Source: Notospermus geniculatus
Taxonomy: Eukaryota; Nemertea; Pilidiophora; Heteronemertea; Lineidae
DNA: 64,000 nucleotides
Assembly (NCBI GenBank): GCA_002633025.1
Contig: NMRB01000867.1
Coordinates: 46,676 to 110,675, forward strand
Direction: 5' to 3'
How positions within the stretch are numbered: position 1 is the first letter of the stretch; the number at the start of each line of letters is the position of its first letter. Below the pieces are notes generated by a model that ran no database searches, had not been told where the DNA came from, and was given only the letters and a program-made list of their open reading frames with translations. This document shows positions 9,296-21,305 of the stretch, piece after piece. The translations under genes and the position numbers were made by a program.

Positions 9296-12200
9296 ATGGA
9301 CCCTCGGCCATCGTTAGCTGAATCGCTAAGGGATACGGGTGATTATCAGCTGAAGAATAAGTTTTATAAACAGGCCATTGAGAGTTACACAAAGGTAGGT
9401 TACCGACACTCCGGTTTCCTCCTGCTGTAGGCCTACATTTATAATGTTGTGTATAGAGTCAATAGTGCTATTTTTTGGGGCTCTCCCAACTCAATATTTC
9501 CTTAATTTCAGGCCCTGGATATGATTCGAGAATACTACGATGACAAGGACCAAAAAGCCGCGAAAAATCTTACGCCGAAAGAACAAGAGGCTCTCGAGAT
9601 GAAGATGGAGAAGGATCAACGTGATCTGCTCGTCTCGCGGTCCAAGTGTCACCTGATGCTGGGACACTCGCAGCAAGCACATGAAGATTCAGAGGCTTCG
9701 CTACAACAGGATAAGAAATTCATCAAGGTAATGATTTGGATAATAGTCTCGTACCTTTCAGTAGGCGTTTGGAATGGGGACGATAGCCGACTTTTTTCAA
9801 TAGGTGTCACTAGTGGTTAAAACTATTGAAATGAAACTGACATCCCGGTCCTGATCAATTTCCTAGACAAAAGGCGCCCATTGTATTAGGACCGAGTTTC
9901 GGTGTGCTGCCCTCTGTTGAGCTAGCGTCCCCATTGGTCGTTTCACTCGGGAATAGTGCCAGCACAAAACATGACCACAATAGATCTTGTGCAGTGGCTC
10001 ATTATGACGTCACTTTTGACCTGCGGCCCACCGTGCTGACATCGACGACAGAGTGTGCCATGTGTAGATCACATCATGGTTGAAGTCACACCAACTCCTC
10101 TTCCCCCGACGAATGTGCACAACGTGGTTCGACGATGTAATTTGACGTCAATTTGACCGTCAAGATGGCAGATTTTTCTGTGATGACATCATCTGCACAA
10201 GCTCCATAGACCCAAATTTTGCAAAAATCTAATGAATTGCACTGAGTCAGGTGACAGTCTTTTATCATGTCAATTTCAGGGTCTGTATCAGAAGGCCGAG
10301 GCTCTCTACTACCAAGGAGACTTTGAGAAGGCCCTCGTCCTGTATCACCGTGGGAATAAACAGCGTCCAGAAGTCCAGGAATTCCGCCTCGGGATACAGA
10401 AGGCAAAGGAGGCCATTAATAACAGTATTGGATGTAAGTTTTGAGCTTCTCAGGTGTAGATGAAATTCCCACTGGCCGTGAAGGGGTTAAAGAGCATATA
10501 CCATTTAAGATGATGTCTGAATTTCTTCTTGTTTTTCACTTTCAGCCCCTGAATCTGTGAAATTGGAAAACAAGGGTGACCTGAGTGAGTTCTATGGAAA
10601 GCAGGAAGAGGTAAGAGACTAAAACTACCCCGTCTTTGATGACCCCGCCCTCCCTTGTATATAAGTGTATCTTTCAAAGGCCTGGCTTGCTAATCCCCAA
10701 ACTATTGTTGATAAACTGAAATATTACCCTGCTCGGCTTTGTTTTTAGCCACTGAAGACAAAATGAAGACAATTTAATGCCACATTTTCTCGCTGTTTAA
10801 CCCTTTCCTCTCTCCCTTTGCCTCGCAGGACGATAAAAAGGTATTTATACGTCGAACAAAAACTCACAGTCCTCACTAGTACAAAACAAGTCATGATGGG
10901 TAGTTCCACTACTGTTATCCAGAGGGCGCAATTTCTTGTGTATTGAGGCTGGTAGCACACGAACGGAAATCTCAAATCAAACCTACCCGGTATATGGAAA
11001 CCAGTCGAAGTTTTGGCAAACAAGAAATGCAAAATCATGACTTGTTCCCACTGCACACGTCACTTGTATATATCACAAGAATTTATCGCCAGTGAAAGTT
11101 TGCGCCAAAATTTTACAGGCTTTTAGTGTTGTGGTGTTCACATAATACTGAACTGAATATACCATTTCTGGGCAAAATAAACCAAGACTTTTGTCCTGCG
11201 GTATTTTTACTAAACTATTCAAACAATTCTTGCAATTTCTTTGAAATGTTTATCAGGAAGAGCGACTAAAGGTAGATTCTTCAAAAATCTTGTTAAACCA
11301 TTTATATTTTCCAGATTTATTTGCCACTAAAACTCCAAATTTTTCAGTTTTACACATTTATAGTGATAGTTTTTTTCATCAACTTTCACCATTTGGACAA
11401 AATTTTCAGACCCCTCTTCTGTTCTCTAAAAAGCCAATATGTTATAAATACCCGGTACTTAATACGCCTTTTTCCCAAGTCCTAGTTCACCTGCTTCTGA
11501 AATTCATTCCATGTCATGATAATTATTTCCCACAAAATAGCAAAATGCCCTTCACACTCCCACAACCAGGGTCTCTGCCAGAAATTTTGTTGAGGGTACT
11601 AATTTCTTCAAAATCAGCAAAAAACCCCCATGAAATTAAAGAAAATGGCCCTTTTCTGTTCCTTTGAGGGTACTAGCATCTAAGTACCCTTAGTACCCTC
11701 TGGCAGAAACACTGACAATCTGTGCTTTATTATGCATTCAGCACTAGCTGATGATCACCACCGACCTTGGGATTGCTGGCACCCCATATACATTGTCACT
11801 TAAAGGGACTATAAATTTACTTATATCAATACGTCTTGTGCACAATTAATCCACAGTAGAGATCCACCATCTTTGCATGAGCTACACTCCTGGATTATTT
11901 CATTTCAGTCGGTAGTTGCTATAAAAAGCTTCAGGTAATCAGAATAATTCCTGCACCTGTTCTGATAACACTATAATTCCATTGGTCTGACGTGTTGAGG
12001 GTAACGGAATGTCATAGTTAGCTGTGTGTAGAACCCATTTATTTGATATGTTCACAACTGAACTTTGGTGTCCTTATTTGACATGTGTCCTGGCAGAGGT
12101 ATCTGCAAAAAGCGGTTTCACTGTACACAAAGTGAGTTAACTATGACATATGTACTGCCAGCAGTCAGAATACCAAACCTGGTAGAACTTCCCTTTAAAT

Positions 12201-15200
12201 TTTACTTCACTGATTTTTTGGCTAATAATTATTGGTTGTATTGACTTGTTTCCATGACAACTATAACCTGACATCTAACAGTCTGTTGCCTATCAGATAA
12301 ATATAAACCAACTTCTTTGCAGGTATTAGACACATAAACTTCCTGAGCAAGCACTAATGATGTTTTTTGTTTCAGCTCATTTATTGCTCCTTAGAGAATT
12401 CTTAGGGCCTAATTCCTCTTACCCCCACACCTCTAGTCCCTCTCCTTGAAGCCCCGATTACTATGGCATCCGAACTCTTGTTTGAATATCTAGTTGATTT
12501 CGTGCCGAAAATTGACATTCATGTTTGTGTCTAAATAACTGTCTTACACCTGACCCCTACTGTATGGTATACATGTCCTGACATTAGTGTTTTGTGTTGG
12601 ACTTCTTAGAAAAACAAGAAGAAAATGTATGGCAAGCCGGGACAGAAAGATAGCAAGAAGAAACAGGAGCGATCACGCCCGAAGACACCCAAAGATAGCA
12701 AGACGGTCAAGGAACTGTTGGGGCAACTGTACCAAGATCGGGAGTATCTTGATAATCTACTGAAGGAAGAAGGTACGGAATTGAAATTTACTATGTGGAA
12801 CTTCTGTACTTTCCACCAGATTTGAGTGTTAGTCACAAAAATGACATACCGTCCATCCACTTTTTGCTCATTCACCAGTCTGAGTTTTTCAGTGCAATTA
12901 AAGATCATAATTGGTTATTTCTCTTTGTAAGTCTAATAATAGATCAGTCAGCCAGTAGATCACTCAGTCTTATAGATCAATCTGTCAGGCTAATAGATCT
13001 GTCAGTCTAATATTTCTTTTCAGTCTGTAGATCGATCAATCCATCAGGCTAATAGATTGTCAGTCTAATATATCTTCCGCTGTTGTTTCTAGAATCAATG
13101 GACAGTAAAACCAAGAGCAGTCAGACGATTCAAGACCTCTGTATAGAAGGCATCAACTACCTCGACTCCAGAACAGAATTCTGGCGGCAACAGAAGCCAA
13201 TGTACGCAAGGAAACGCGATCGCGAGATTCAGAAGCAGCAGAGAGAGCGTGGGCGAGGGAAGGGAAAGAAACAGGTGGAATATATCCTGAAAAGGATTGA
13301 GGAGATTGACGATGGTGAGTTTTGAATGTGGGTGGAAACCGGAGCTGTTGGGATGTTGTCCCAAACTTGCCATTAACTTTCTATGCAGAGTTGCATGCCG
13401 AATGCAGGGGTGTCAGCTCTGTAGGCAGTATTTGGCAAATTGACATAATGCAGGAGGAAACCAGATGCCCGGAGAATCATGCGCTGTCAATGAGAGCTGC
13501 CCTTTGTATCACATGAAGAATAAGTCTAACTGGGGATTGAACCTGGAACCTTGTGAGGTGAGAGGACTGATGTCTCCACTACACCATTCTGACCACTACA
13601 ACTTCTTTCCAAACTGATAGTCCATTATCTAATGCTCACTCATTGTCCGTTTTCAGACCAAGCCAACGGCGACTATGACAAGAGTCTCCGAAAATCCAAG
13701 CGTGTACATAAACAAATTGAGGACCTAAATGAAGACGATTGCGACAATAAACCAGGACTGCTCGCTACGGTCTACAGCTATATGGGTAACTCCTACCTGG
13801 AGCTGGCAAAGTACGACCAGGCACTGGAATATCATCACAGAGATTTGAAGATATCAGAAGACAAGTAAGTGGAAAGAAATATTTATATGTGACCCGGCAC
13901 AGCAAAATGAGTCGGAAGTCGCACAGAAGAAGACCGAAGGTGGAACCAGGCAGCAACCACAGAAATCGACCAAGTCAAATTTCACAATGGGCAGACAATC
14001 CTGAAATCAGCGAACCGCTGGTGTCACCTTGGACATGTTGGGTCTTCTTATGTGCGCATTCTGACTCATTTTGTCGTGCCGGGTCACATATGTGTCTTCA
14101 TCCAAAGCGTTGTTGACAAGTTATGATATTAGTGCGTGGCACAGTGGTTGACGGTTTGACTTGTGTCAGAGAGGTGTGGTTTCAATTCTTGGTTGAGTTG
14201 ACGCTTGCGATTCTCAACTACCCGGTAGTCATCTGTGAGTCATAAAGCTAAACATGTTAAAATTATCTTTCTAGTGAGCTTGATGATGGAAGATCACGAG
14301 CTTTAGACAACCTAGGACGGGTGTATGCGAGGACGGGAGACTTCAAGAAGGCCATAGAGGTGTAAGTAGTCAGGAGTCGAAAGGGGGGCACAAGCCGGAC
14401 ATCTTCTTCAAAAGGGCACCGAACTTCAATCCTGAAATTGATCATTTCTGTATACATTTCAGGATAGTATGTATTATTCCAAGAGGTGTCCTTAATAGAT
14501 AGGTTTTGTAGAACTTTTTCAATATTCCTCCTACAGGTGGGAAGAAAAGCTCCCTCTTAGTCAGTCATCGTTGGAGAGTACCTGGTTACTTCACGAGATC
14601 GGCCGCTGTTACTTGGAGATGGAGGAGTATAATAAATCGCTTGATTATGGGCAACGGTCGCTGGATGAGGCGCAGAATACCGACGACGATATTTGGCAGT
14701 TGAATGCAAGTGTGCTAATCGCACAGTCTGAAGGTATGACTGCATTTCTACCCGTCACAAATATTTCAATGTTACTTTAGGTGTGCAAGTGCCAACTTAG
14801 GAGTTACAGCTGTGAAGTTAACATTGCGAAAAATTTAGTGTAGAGTAGGATAAACAAAGTCGTAGTAAAGTATGATTCACCCTAACCTCAACATGGGAAA
14901 AGTGCCCGTGTTGAAGTTAAGTTGAATACACTTTACTTCATAAATTTTCTGCATTTAATGAGAAATATTTTCCGTTACAGTGAAACTTGGTGACTTGGAA
15001 GCTGCCTGTGATTCCTTTGAGCGGTCACTAGAGATGGCCCACGTCCAAGGCGACGAACCTGCTGAGCGCGCCATCAAGAAAGCTCTTGAGGAAGTGAATC
15101 GTAAGATCGTGGAAGACGCGCGAGAACGAGGCGATGATGGGGAACAGGTGGAGGAAGGTGGTGAGCAAAATGGTAAGACGATTTTGAGTATAACCATGCA

Positions 15201-18200
15201 ATGTGGACCTTTGGCAATGATAGATAGATTAACACTTCTAAATTTCTGAGTGATTTGAGCTTAAAATCTTTCTGAATAATGTTGTCAACTTTATAACTAT
15301 CTTTTATACAGTCATCTCAAATCTGTGGCTTATCAACTCGTTAACTTAATTAGCTGTTACTAATTAGAAGATAGTCTTTCATGCACCCTTACACCATGAT
15401 AATTAGTGTCAAACCACTGTAACGTTTCAAAATCTACACCAGTACTATTTTGGTACCCTCCTAAAACTTTTCCATCAAATTAAAATGTGACCCATTCTGG
15501 CGAAAACGAGTCACATATCACTCAGAAGGTGAGCCTCAACGAACTAAGATGACACCAGGAGAGAATAGAAGAAATAGATTGTTTGGGGTCAAACTGCCAA
15601 GCTTAGAGCGACATGCGACTGGTTTTGCCAGAACGGGTCACAAGTGCTTCAGATGGTGGAGCAATTGCAGCGCCATCTGAGAACATGTGGCGGAACTGAA
15701 CTTCAACATCTGATTGGTCAGAAAGGGTATCTTCTATCAAGAAGTTAGATTAGATGATCACTAACTGTTGTCAAAACACAAACTTTGCTATCGTCAAATT
15801 CACTGATTAGGTTGGCGCTTATGTCACTAACAACAAACACCTTAACACGGGAACATTGCTATTGTTGATTTGAAATTACGCTGTCGCTCATATCATTAAT
15901 AACTTCGATGCTCTGATGGCGTGATGTGGAGGCTGATTTCTTGGACCTAAATGATCTAAGTTAGAAAGAGGGTACCAGAGTTTTAATACGGAGTTTCTGC
16001 ATGTGATGTCACAGTTGTGACGTCAGTGAAGAACCCCAACATTTGGAGCTATTAGAATTCCAATGCAGACTGTCCGATCACTTCATCAGAGCATCATCGT
16101 TCTATTTAGACTTGCTGGAGTAACATGCCTGCATCACTAACCAAGCTTGCTTCAACGTTTTCAGTAGATATTTCACCACCTGAACAGGATAATGAAGACC
16201 GCGCCTCGCCCAAAGAGGAAGACCGGTCCTCGCCCAAAGAGGAAGGCCTCGCCTTGCCCAAAGAGAAAGGCCTCGCCTCGCCCAAAGAGAAAGGCCTCGC
16301 CTCACCCAAAGGGGAAGACCGGGCCTCGCCCAAAGAGAAAGGCCGGGCCTCGCCTGAGGAAATCCATGTTGTTGAGTCACCGCGATCAAACACGGCGTCT
16401 CAGTCACATGACAAAGGCGAGCCAGAGGATTCGCCCCGATCGCTGAAAGATTCTGATGAGAGTCCCCGCTATGAGGATGATTTTGAAGACAAACTTGACA
16501 GCGAACGGTCGGCCCCCAATTCAGATCGTTCACAACCGCCTGATGATCATGTGATCAATTCTGACCAATCAAATCAGAGTAAATCAAGTGGGCATTTGAG
16601 TAATAATGATGAGGTTGAACCTGAGAGTGAGTGAGATGACGTTTTTAACTTTTTTCGTTCAGCATTTCAGGGGGCGTTGAGGGATTTCTTGTCACGCGGC
16701 AATGAGTTCACATCCACTTTTTGCTGTTCCTTTAATTATATTCTTTGATAAAATTTGCAAATTGTGCTATCTTGTTTGAATGTCTTCTACACACATCTGG
16801 TGTTCATGTTTGTCTTGTCGTCTGTCTTCACCATTCTTTAACACCTAAAATGTTGTTTGCTTTGCTGACTTGGATTCGCATCTTAATGAAGTACCAATGC
16901 TTGCAATTAAATAACTCATTACATTGTCAGCTCCTTAAAAGTTTTGACTTCATGAAAAATTGTTCATCTGTATGAAAAAATGTTCATGTTCATGTTCATG
17001 AAAAATGTTCTTCATTTGAAATGTTCATGTTCATGAAAAATGTTTATGTTCATGAAAAAAGTTCAATACCTACAGGGAAAGAAAGTTTTCTGGTGAAGAA
17101 AATGTGCCCCACCTTTTTATTATGACATCATCATGAAAAGTTTTAATTAAGAAATGTTTGCCATTTGTATTAAAAATGTTCATCGATCGTACATGAGGAA
17201 TTTTCCTTTTAGTGAAAAATAATCATCTTCGTGATAAGCTTTGAAGAAGAGTGTCAATCGTAATTTCTCAACGTCAGAGTACTGTTCATGCAACACCACT
17301 AGACTAGTGAGTGACTAGAAATATTGAACATTTTGATTTTTTGATAAAAGTTAATCTTGCTGTCATTTGTTGCAGAAAAAGTGAGTCGTCAAGGATCTGC
17401 AACATCTAAAAAAGAAGGTGATGATCAAGGACAAGGTAATATTTACCTACAAATTACATGTGTTTTGTAAATGCAATCAATGACTTTGGGCCGTATTCAT
17501 AAAGGGTGATCATCACGCGATTAAGACTTAGACGCGTGCAACTTCACTAATGCACACACTTCCACCATGCATTTGACGAAGTTACACACATCGAAGTCTT
17601 AAAACACACTTTATGAACTTGGCACTTTGTGTTTACAACCAGTTTCACTGTAGTTGCACGCAATTCATTTCTACATCTACTTCATTTTGAGCCTTGATGA
17701 TTTGTCTGTGTACTATCTGGATTAATTTCTCCCCAGGTCGGCCCGCTAGTACTGGATCCGCTAAAAAAGCTGAAGAACAGCAGGAAGTCAGCGAACAGAA
17801 GGAACAAGGTAACTATGGCAATGGGTAATCATAAAACCAGAAAACTTCATTAGTTTTGGGCCTAATCTGCTTTGGCTCATTGAAGACGGTAGTCAGGTTG
17901 GAAGGACAAATCCCAAGTTTGCATTTCCCGCACACACCAAGGTTTCTAACAGTCTGCCTCTTCTTCAAAAGTTCTCCAGAATTCTTGAAAATATGTGACA
18001 GCTGATTGGATGAGTAGGCAAACAGAGCGGGCCGTATTCAAAAAGGGTGATCATCACGCGATTAAGACTTAGACGCGTGTAACTTCACTAAATGCACATA
18101 CTTCCACCATGCATTTGACGAAGTTACACGCGTCTAAGTCTTAAACACCCTTTTTGAATACGGCCCAGCATGTTTATCCCATCTTTACTTGTATGGACGG

Positions 18201-19185
18201 CCTCATCAGCGATCTTGGAGGCAGTGTTAATTACCCTGATTTCTTTTGAACATATTCCTTTCTAGGCCGTTAAACAAGCTACCTGAGAAGGTGACATCTG
18301 TCTTGTGATTTGACTTGCATGTTATAGACAGCGGGTTTACTTGCCCCTTAGCGTTTGAACAGTTTCTCTGCGCGTGTCTGTGACTATGTGTGGTCATTGG
18401 GTCAGCACTGGGTCAAGTGAGCCCTCATTGGGTTCTTTGAAGAAATTAGAATTAAGGGTACCGGTAGTTAGGATTTAGTTTGTGTCCGCCTAGTCTGTGT
18501 TTATTAGAATGTTGCTTTACGTTCGGGTTTTAATTGGGTGTGAGGTTGATTGGACTGGTTGGCAGTTTATTCTTCTTGTGCGGACAGTTCACTGCAGAGA
18601 AAGAGTGCAGTGATTTGACATTGACTTTAAACGATGACAGTATCTGGACCTTACTCAAAAAGCTCCTTTAGGAGTCGGAGATAGGTTAGTCAACTGGTTC
18701 CATCAACCTCTGGGATCAAAGGTGAAATTAGCCAAGATTTGGATCTGCAAGTCTTACAGAAGCTTCATGAAAATGGTCCCAAGCCCACTCATGGCCCTGT
18801 ACATGATCTTGTTAAGATTGCCCTCCTCTAATAGTAAATGGACAGTTTTCCATGTTTTTACTGATCTTGACCTCTCTCTCTCTCCACCCAATCTGTGCGG
18901 CTTCAGTAGGATAACTCAAGAAGTATGTCCTGCATTGTGGCAACAGTTTCTGTAATTGTGGATATGAATATGAAACAGAACTGATTTGATGGTGAAGATC
19001 TTTTATCTACTGAGGGCAGTTTGGCGATTGTTTCTGATGTTGGAGTTCGATTATTAAATTTGTTCTTTTTTTCAGAGGAGAAAACGGAGCAAGTGGAACA
19101 AGAAGAACAAGTAGAAGAACAACAAGAACAGCAAGTAGAAGAAAAACTTGAAGAAGAAGAAGGTCAAGTGAAGACTGAAACTTAA
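9296..19185 (+). CDS. ODAD4: ODAD4/TTC25, outer dynein arm docking complex subunit
   Basis: TPR protein needed to dock outer dynein arms on ciliary doublet microtubules. Exons whose phases all agree: 9296-9394, 9512-9727, 10280-10433, 10546-10610, microexons 10829-10840 and 11257-11271, 12610-12772, 13093-13314, 13657-13864, 14275-14361, 14537-14733, 14981-15172, 16165-16626, 17376-17435, 17737-17808, 19076-19185 (TAA). The product is about 777 residues (768 without the microexons), against 672 in human from memory. N-terminal TPRs include DLLVSRSKCHLMLGHS, EALYYQGDFEKALVLYHRG and FRLGIQKAKEAINNS. Family blocks follow: KTVKELLGQLYQDREYLDNL, GINYLDSR, EFWRQQKPMYARKRDREIQ, RALDNLGRVYARTGDFKKAI, WLLHEIGRCYLEMEEYNKSL and WQLNASVLIAQSEVKLGD. 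The tail is low-complexity and charged, with an 8-residue SPKE repeat (16205-16370) and a Glu/Gln-rich end. The start is chosen because MDPRPSLAESLRDTGDYQLK aligns with the family N-terminus. The tail and microexons are the least certain parts. Confidence 0.93.
9798..9920. repeat. Dispersed repeat copy in ODAD4 intron
   Basis: TAGGTGTCACTAGTGGTT, AAAACTATTGAA, GACATCC and AAAAGGCG occur in the same order at 29637-29755. Two diverged copies of about 120 bp; no target duplication seen. Confidence 0.6.
10031..10206. repeat. Dispersed repeat copy in ODAD4 intron
   Basis: Partner of the repeat at the start of the window (18-122), sharing GACGTCAATTTGACC and TCAAGATGG. It ends just before the exon at 10280. 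Confidence 0.55.
11569..11715. mobile_element. Probable MITE with GTCTCTGCCAGA ends
   Basis: GTCTCTGCCAGAAATTTTG and GAGGGTACTA at the left are mirrored by AGTACCCTCTGGCAGAAAC at the right. It lies in the long ODAD4 intron between the second microexon and 12610. Confidence 0.45.
13322..13610 (-). repeat. tRNA-like SINE in ODAD4 intron
   Basis: The minus strand has an A-box-like TGGTGTAGTGG and B box GGTTCAATCCC (around 13534-13590). It continues into a body sharing the GGAAACCGGAGC block with 2096-2232. Organisation is SINE-like. Confidence 0.5.
13885..14091. mobile_element. MITE with ATATGTGACCCGGCAC ends
   Basis: ATATGTGACCCGGCACAGCA at the left is mirrored by a right end containing GTGCCGGGTCACATAT. 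The inverted match continues through AAAATGAGTC / GACTCATTTT. Inside the ODAD4 intron that starts at 13865. Confidence 0.7.
14865..14936. other. 72-nt intronic hairpin (pre-miRNA-like fold or mini foldback)
   Basis: GTAAAGT...CCTCAACATGGG and CCCGTGTTGAAG...ACTTTAC form a stem of about 32 bp with few mismatches around a 7-nt loop (AAAAGTG). It lies in an ODAD4 intron. Size and shape fit a microRNA precursor, but a tiny transposon foldback explains it equally well. Confidence 0.35.
15486..15642. mobile_element. MITE with TGTGACCCRTTCTGGC ends
   Basis: TGTGACCCATTCTGGCGAAA at the left is mirrored by TTTTGCCAGAACGGGTCACA at the right, about 157 bp apart, inside an ODAD4 intron. It is related to the TGTGACCC family at 13885. 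Confidence 0.6.
16205..16370 (+). repeat. 24-bp in-frame repeat coding SPKE octapeptides
   Basis: Within the ODAD4 exon 16165-16626, about seven 8-residue units of the form xxSPKEEx / xxSPKEKG follow one another. The unit length keeps frame, and the antisense frame is also open. Confidence 0.85.
16960..17062. repeat. Degenerate ATGTTCATG tandem repeat
   Basis: Imperfect copies of TGTTCATGTTCATGAAAAA in an ODAD4 intron just after the donor at 16627. Confidence 0.6.
17488..17625. mobile_element. MITE, GGGCCGTATTCA family, copy 1
   Basis: GGGCCGTATTCATAAAGGG and a TTAAGACTTAGACGCG block begin an element of about 138 bp that ends in CTTTATGAAC. Its near-twin is in the next ODAD4 intron at 18029. 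Confidence 0.65.
18029..18166. mobile_element. MITE, GGGCCGTATTCA family, copy 2
   Basis: GGGCCGTATTCAAAAAGGGT at the left is mirrored by CCCTTTTTGAATACGGCCC at the right. Internal TTAAGACTTAGACGCGTGTA pairs with CACGCGTCTAAGTCTTAA. This is the better preserved copy. Confidence 0.75.
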
Positions 19186-19895
19186 AAATCTTCCAGTACA
19201 TGTTGCTGTGATTNACTGCTGTGCCACAGAGTCATACCCCTCCTTGCCCTTTCTTCACTCAGTTTGTTTTTTCTGATGTAGGGACCATCAAATTTGCTGT
19301 CAAGCAAATTTCACAGTTCTAGTTTGTCTCCTACATCTCAACTTGTCTTCTTGGTTCAAATTTTTGTGTACAGTGTCAGAAATGTAGCTTGGCTTTTTCA
19401 CGATGTGGTACTATTTTTGTACAATGTGAATCGATGATTCAAATTGTCCATTCTTGATTTTCCGTCCGACAGCTGAGATATTAGGGAGGGGAGGGTATGT
19501 TCCCAAAAATACAGCGAGAATGAACATGGCTTTCCTTGGCATGCGTGGAAGATGGTGGAAATTTTAACTTTGCGTGGTCCTGTTGTGTTATGGCAGCTGA
19601 CATTGGTGTCTGGTCCATGTTGCCAACTTCTCCTTTGATTTAAAGTTGCATTATGTGTTTTGATCAGTGCATTCAAATGCCAAGTTTGCTGGTGTTCCTG
19701 AAGTGCTGTAGAGGTTTATTACGTTAGACGCCAAGAGAGGTCCATACAATGTGTATTTTGTTACTCTGGTTTTCGTTATTGCAAGTCTATACATCCCTAT
19801 TTTTATTATGGACCTACTTTATCTGTTTACATAGAGCAGTGTACATGTACATACATATTTTACATGCGGTAGCATTTATGCCTATTAAATGTTGA

Positions 19896-19901
19896 AATAA
19901 A
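19896..19901 (+). terminator. ODAD4 polyadenylation signal
   Basis: AATAAA about 710 nt after the ODAD4 stop, with a second AATAAA at 19986-19991. An N at 19214 lies in this 3' UTR. Confidence 0.55.
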
Positions 19902-20039
19902 AAATGATGTTTATGATGAAGACCACCTTCTGTTATTATTGAGGTTCTTGTTTTTAACACTCTTCCATTGCAAGGCCAATTTGCAAATAAACTCATGTAA
20001 AAACCATTATAGGTATATAGCATTGTGGGGAGAGTGCAT

Positions 20040-20945
20040 GATGTGGTGAGATCGGTTGAAAACGAGGTTAATTTTTCGTCCTCTGCCCTCTGAAGTCTCA
20101 TCCACTGTTAGCATGGTTAGGTTTCAGCATGATAACTGAAGAAATAAGCCACGCATCGTTCTGAAACTTTCAGGGCCTCAAGATAAATACCTGAGACAGA
20201 ACTGATTAGATTTTGAGCCAGATCGGTTGAAAACAACGTGTTATTTTTCAGACTTCGTTGTTTCTCTCTCTCGGTGTAGCCTCATCCACTGTTAGGTTTC
20301 AGCATGATAACTCGAGATATAAACCACGCATTGTTCTGAAACTTTCAGGGCCTCAAGATAAATACCCGAGGCAGAATTGATTAGATTTTGAGCGAGATCG
20401 GTTGGAAGGAAGGTGTTATTTTTTGCACGCCTCTCTCTGACTTTCACTCTGTTGGCTCATCCACTGTTAGGTTTCAGCCTGATAACTGGAGAAATGAGTC
20501 ACGCATCGTTCTGAAATGTTCAGGGCCTCACGATAAATACCCAAGGCAGAACTGATTAGATTTTGAGCGAGATCGGTTGGAAGGAAGGTGTTATTTTTTG
20601 CACGCCTCTCTGATTTTCACTCTCTGTTGGCTCATCATCCACTGTTAGGTTTCAGCATGATAACTGGAGAAATGAGTCGCGCATCGTTCTGAAATGTTCA
20701 GGGGCTCAAGATAAATACCCAAGGCAGAACTGATTAGATTTTGAGCGAAATCGGTTGAAAGGAAGGTGTTATTTTTTAGACCTATCTCTGACGTCCTCTC
20801 GCTGTAGGTTCATCCACTGTTAGGTTTCAGCACGATAACTCGAAAAATAAACCTCTGGTCGTTCTGAAACTTTCAGGGCATCCAGATAAATACTTGAGAC
20901 AGAACTGATTAGATTTTGATCCAGATCGATTGAAAGCAAGGTGTT
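20040..20945. repeat. Satellite array, about 177-bp units, five copies
   Basis: Units begin near TCATCCACTGTTAGGTTTCA and contain GATAACT, TCGTTCTGAAA, TCAGGGCCTCAAGATAAATA and GATTAGATTTTGAGC, then GATCGGTTG. Starts fall near 20098, 20278, 20456, 20631 and 20809. Copies are diverged by roughly 5-15 per cent and code for nothing. Confidence 0.85.
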
Positions 20946-21261
20946 ATTTTTAAAGATATATTTGTTGTACCGTATCTGTACGCCCACTCCTCTATCCTCA
21001 TGTACATGTAGGCTACATATGTATATGCACGTTGTGGTCCACGGTGAGCAGTTGGCAGTGTGTGGGAGATCGTTATTTTTGCGATCGATTTCTACGATTG
21101 AGCACCAGATGGCTCTCATGTGCAATTGTTGGTCATGAGTATTTGGAAATTTCGTTCGGTAAGGATTAGTGCCCTGAGCCCAGGTGGGTGATTTCTGTAA
21201 TCTAAGTTTCAGCCTATAATTTCTGAATTAAAACCATCGAGGATATACGCTACAAAATGCA

Positions 21262-21267
21262 TTTATT
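21262..21267 (-). terminator. Candidate polyadenylation signal, minus strand
   Basis: AATAAA on the minus strand, 38 nt after the stop of the candidate terminal exon 21306-21399. Confidence 0.4.
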
Positions 21268-21305
21268 TTCATTTTCTAATACAAACTATACAATTATTTA
21301 CAATG

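Noticed and set aside
16102-16533. 143-codon minus-strand frame
   Set aside because: Antisense shadow of the SPKE repeat in ODAD4.
20040-20945. Regularly spaced repeats that could suggest a CRISPR array
   Set aside because: Units are about 177 bp and homologous along their whole length with no unique spacers, and the genome is animal.
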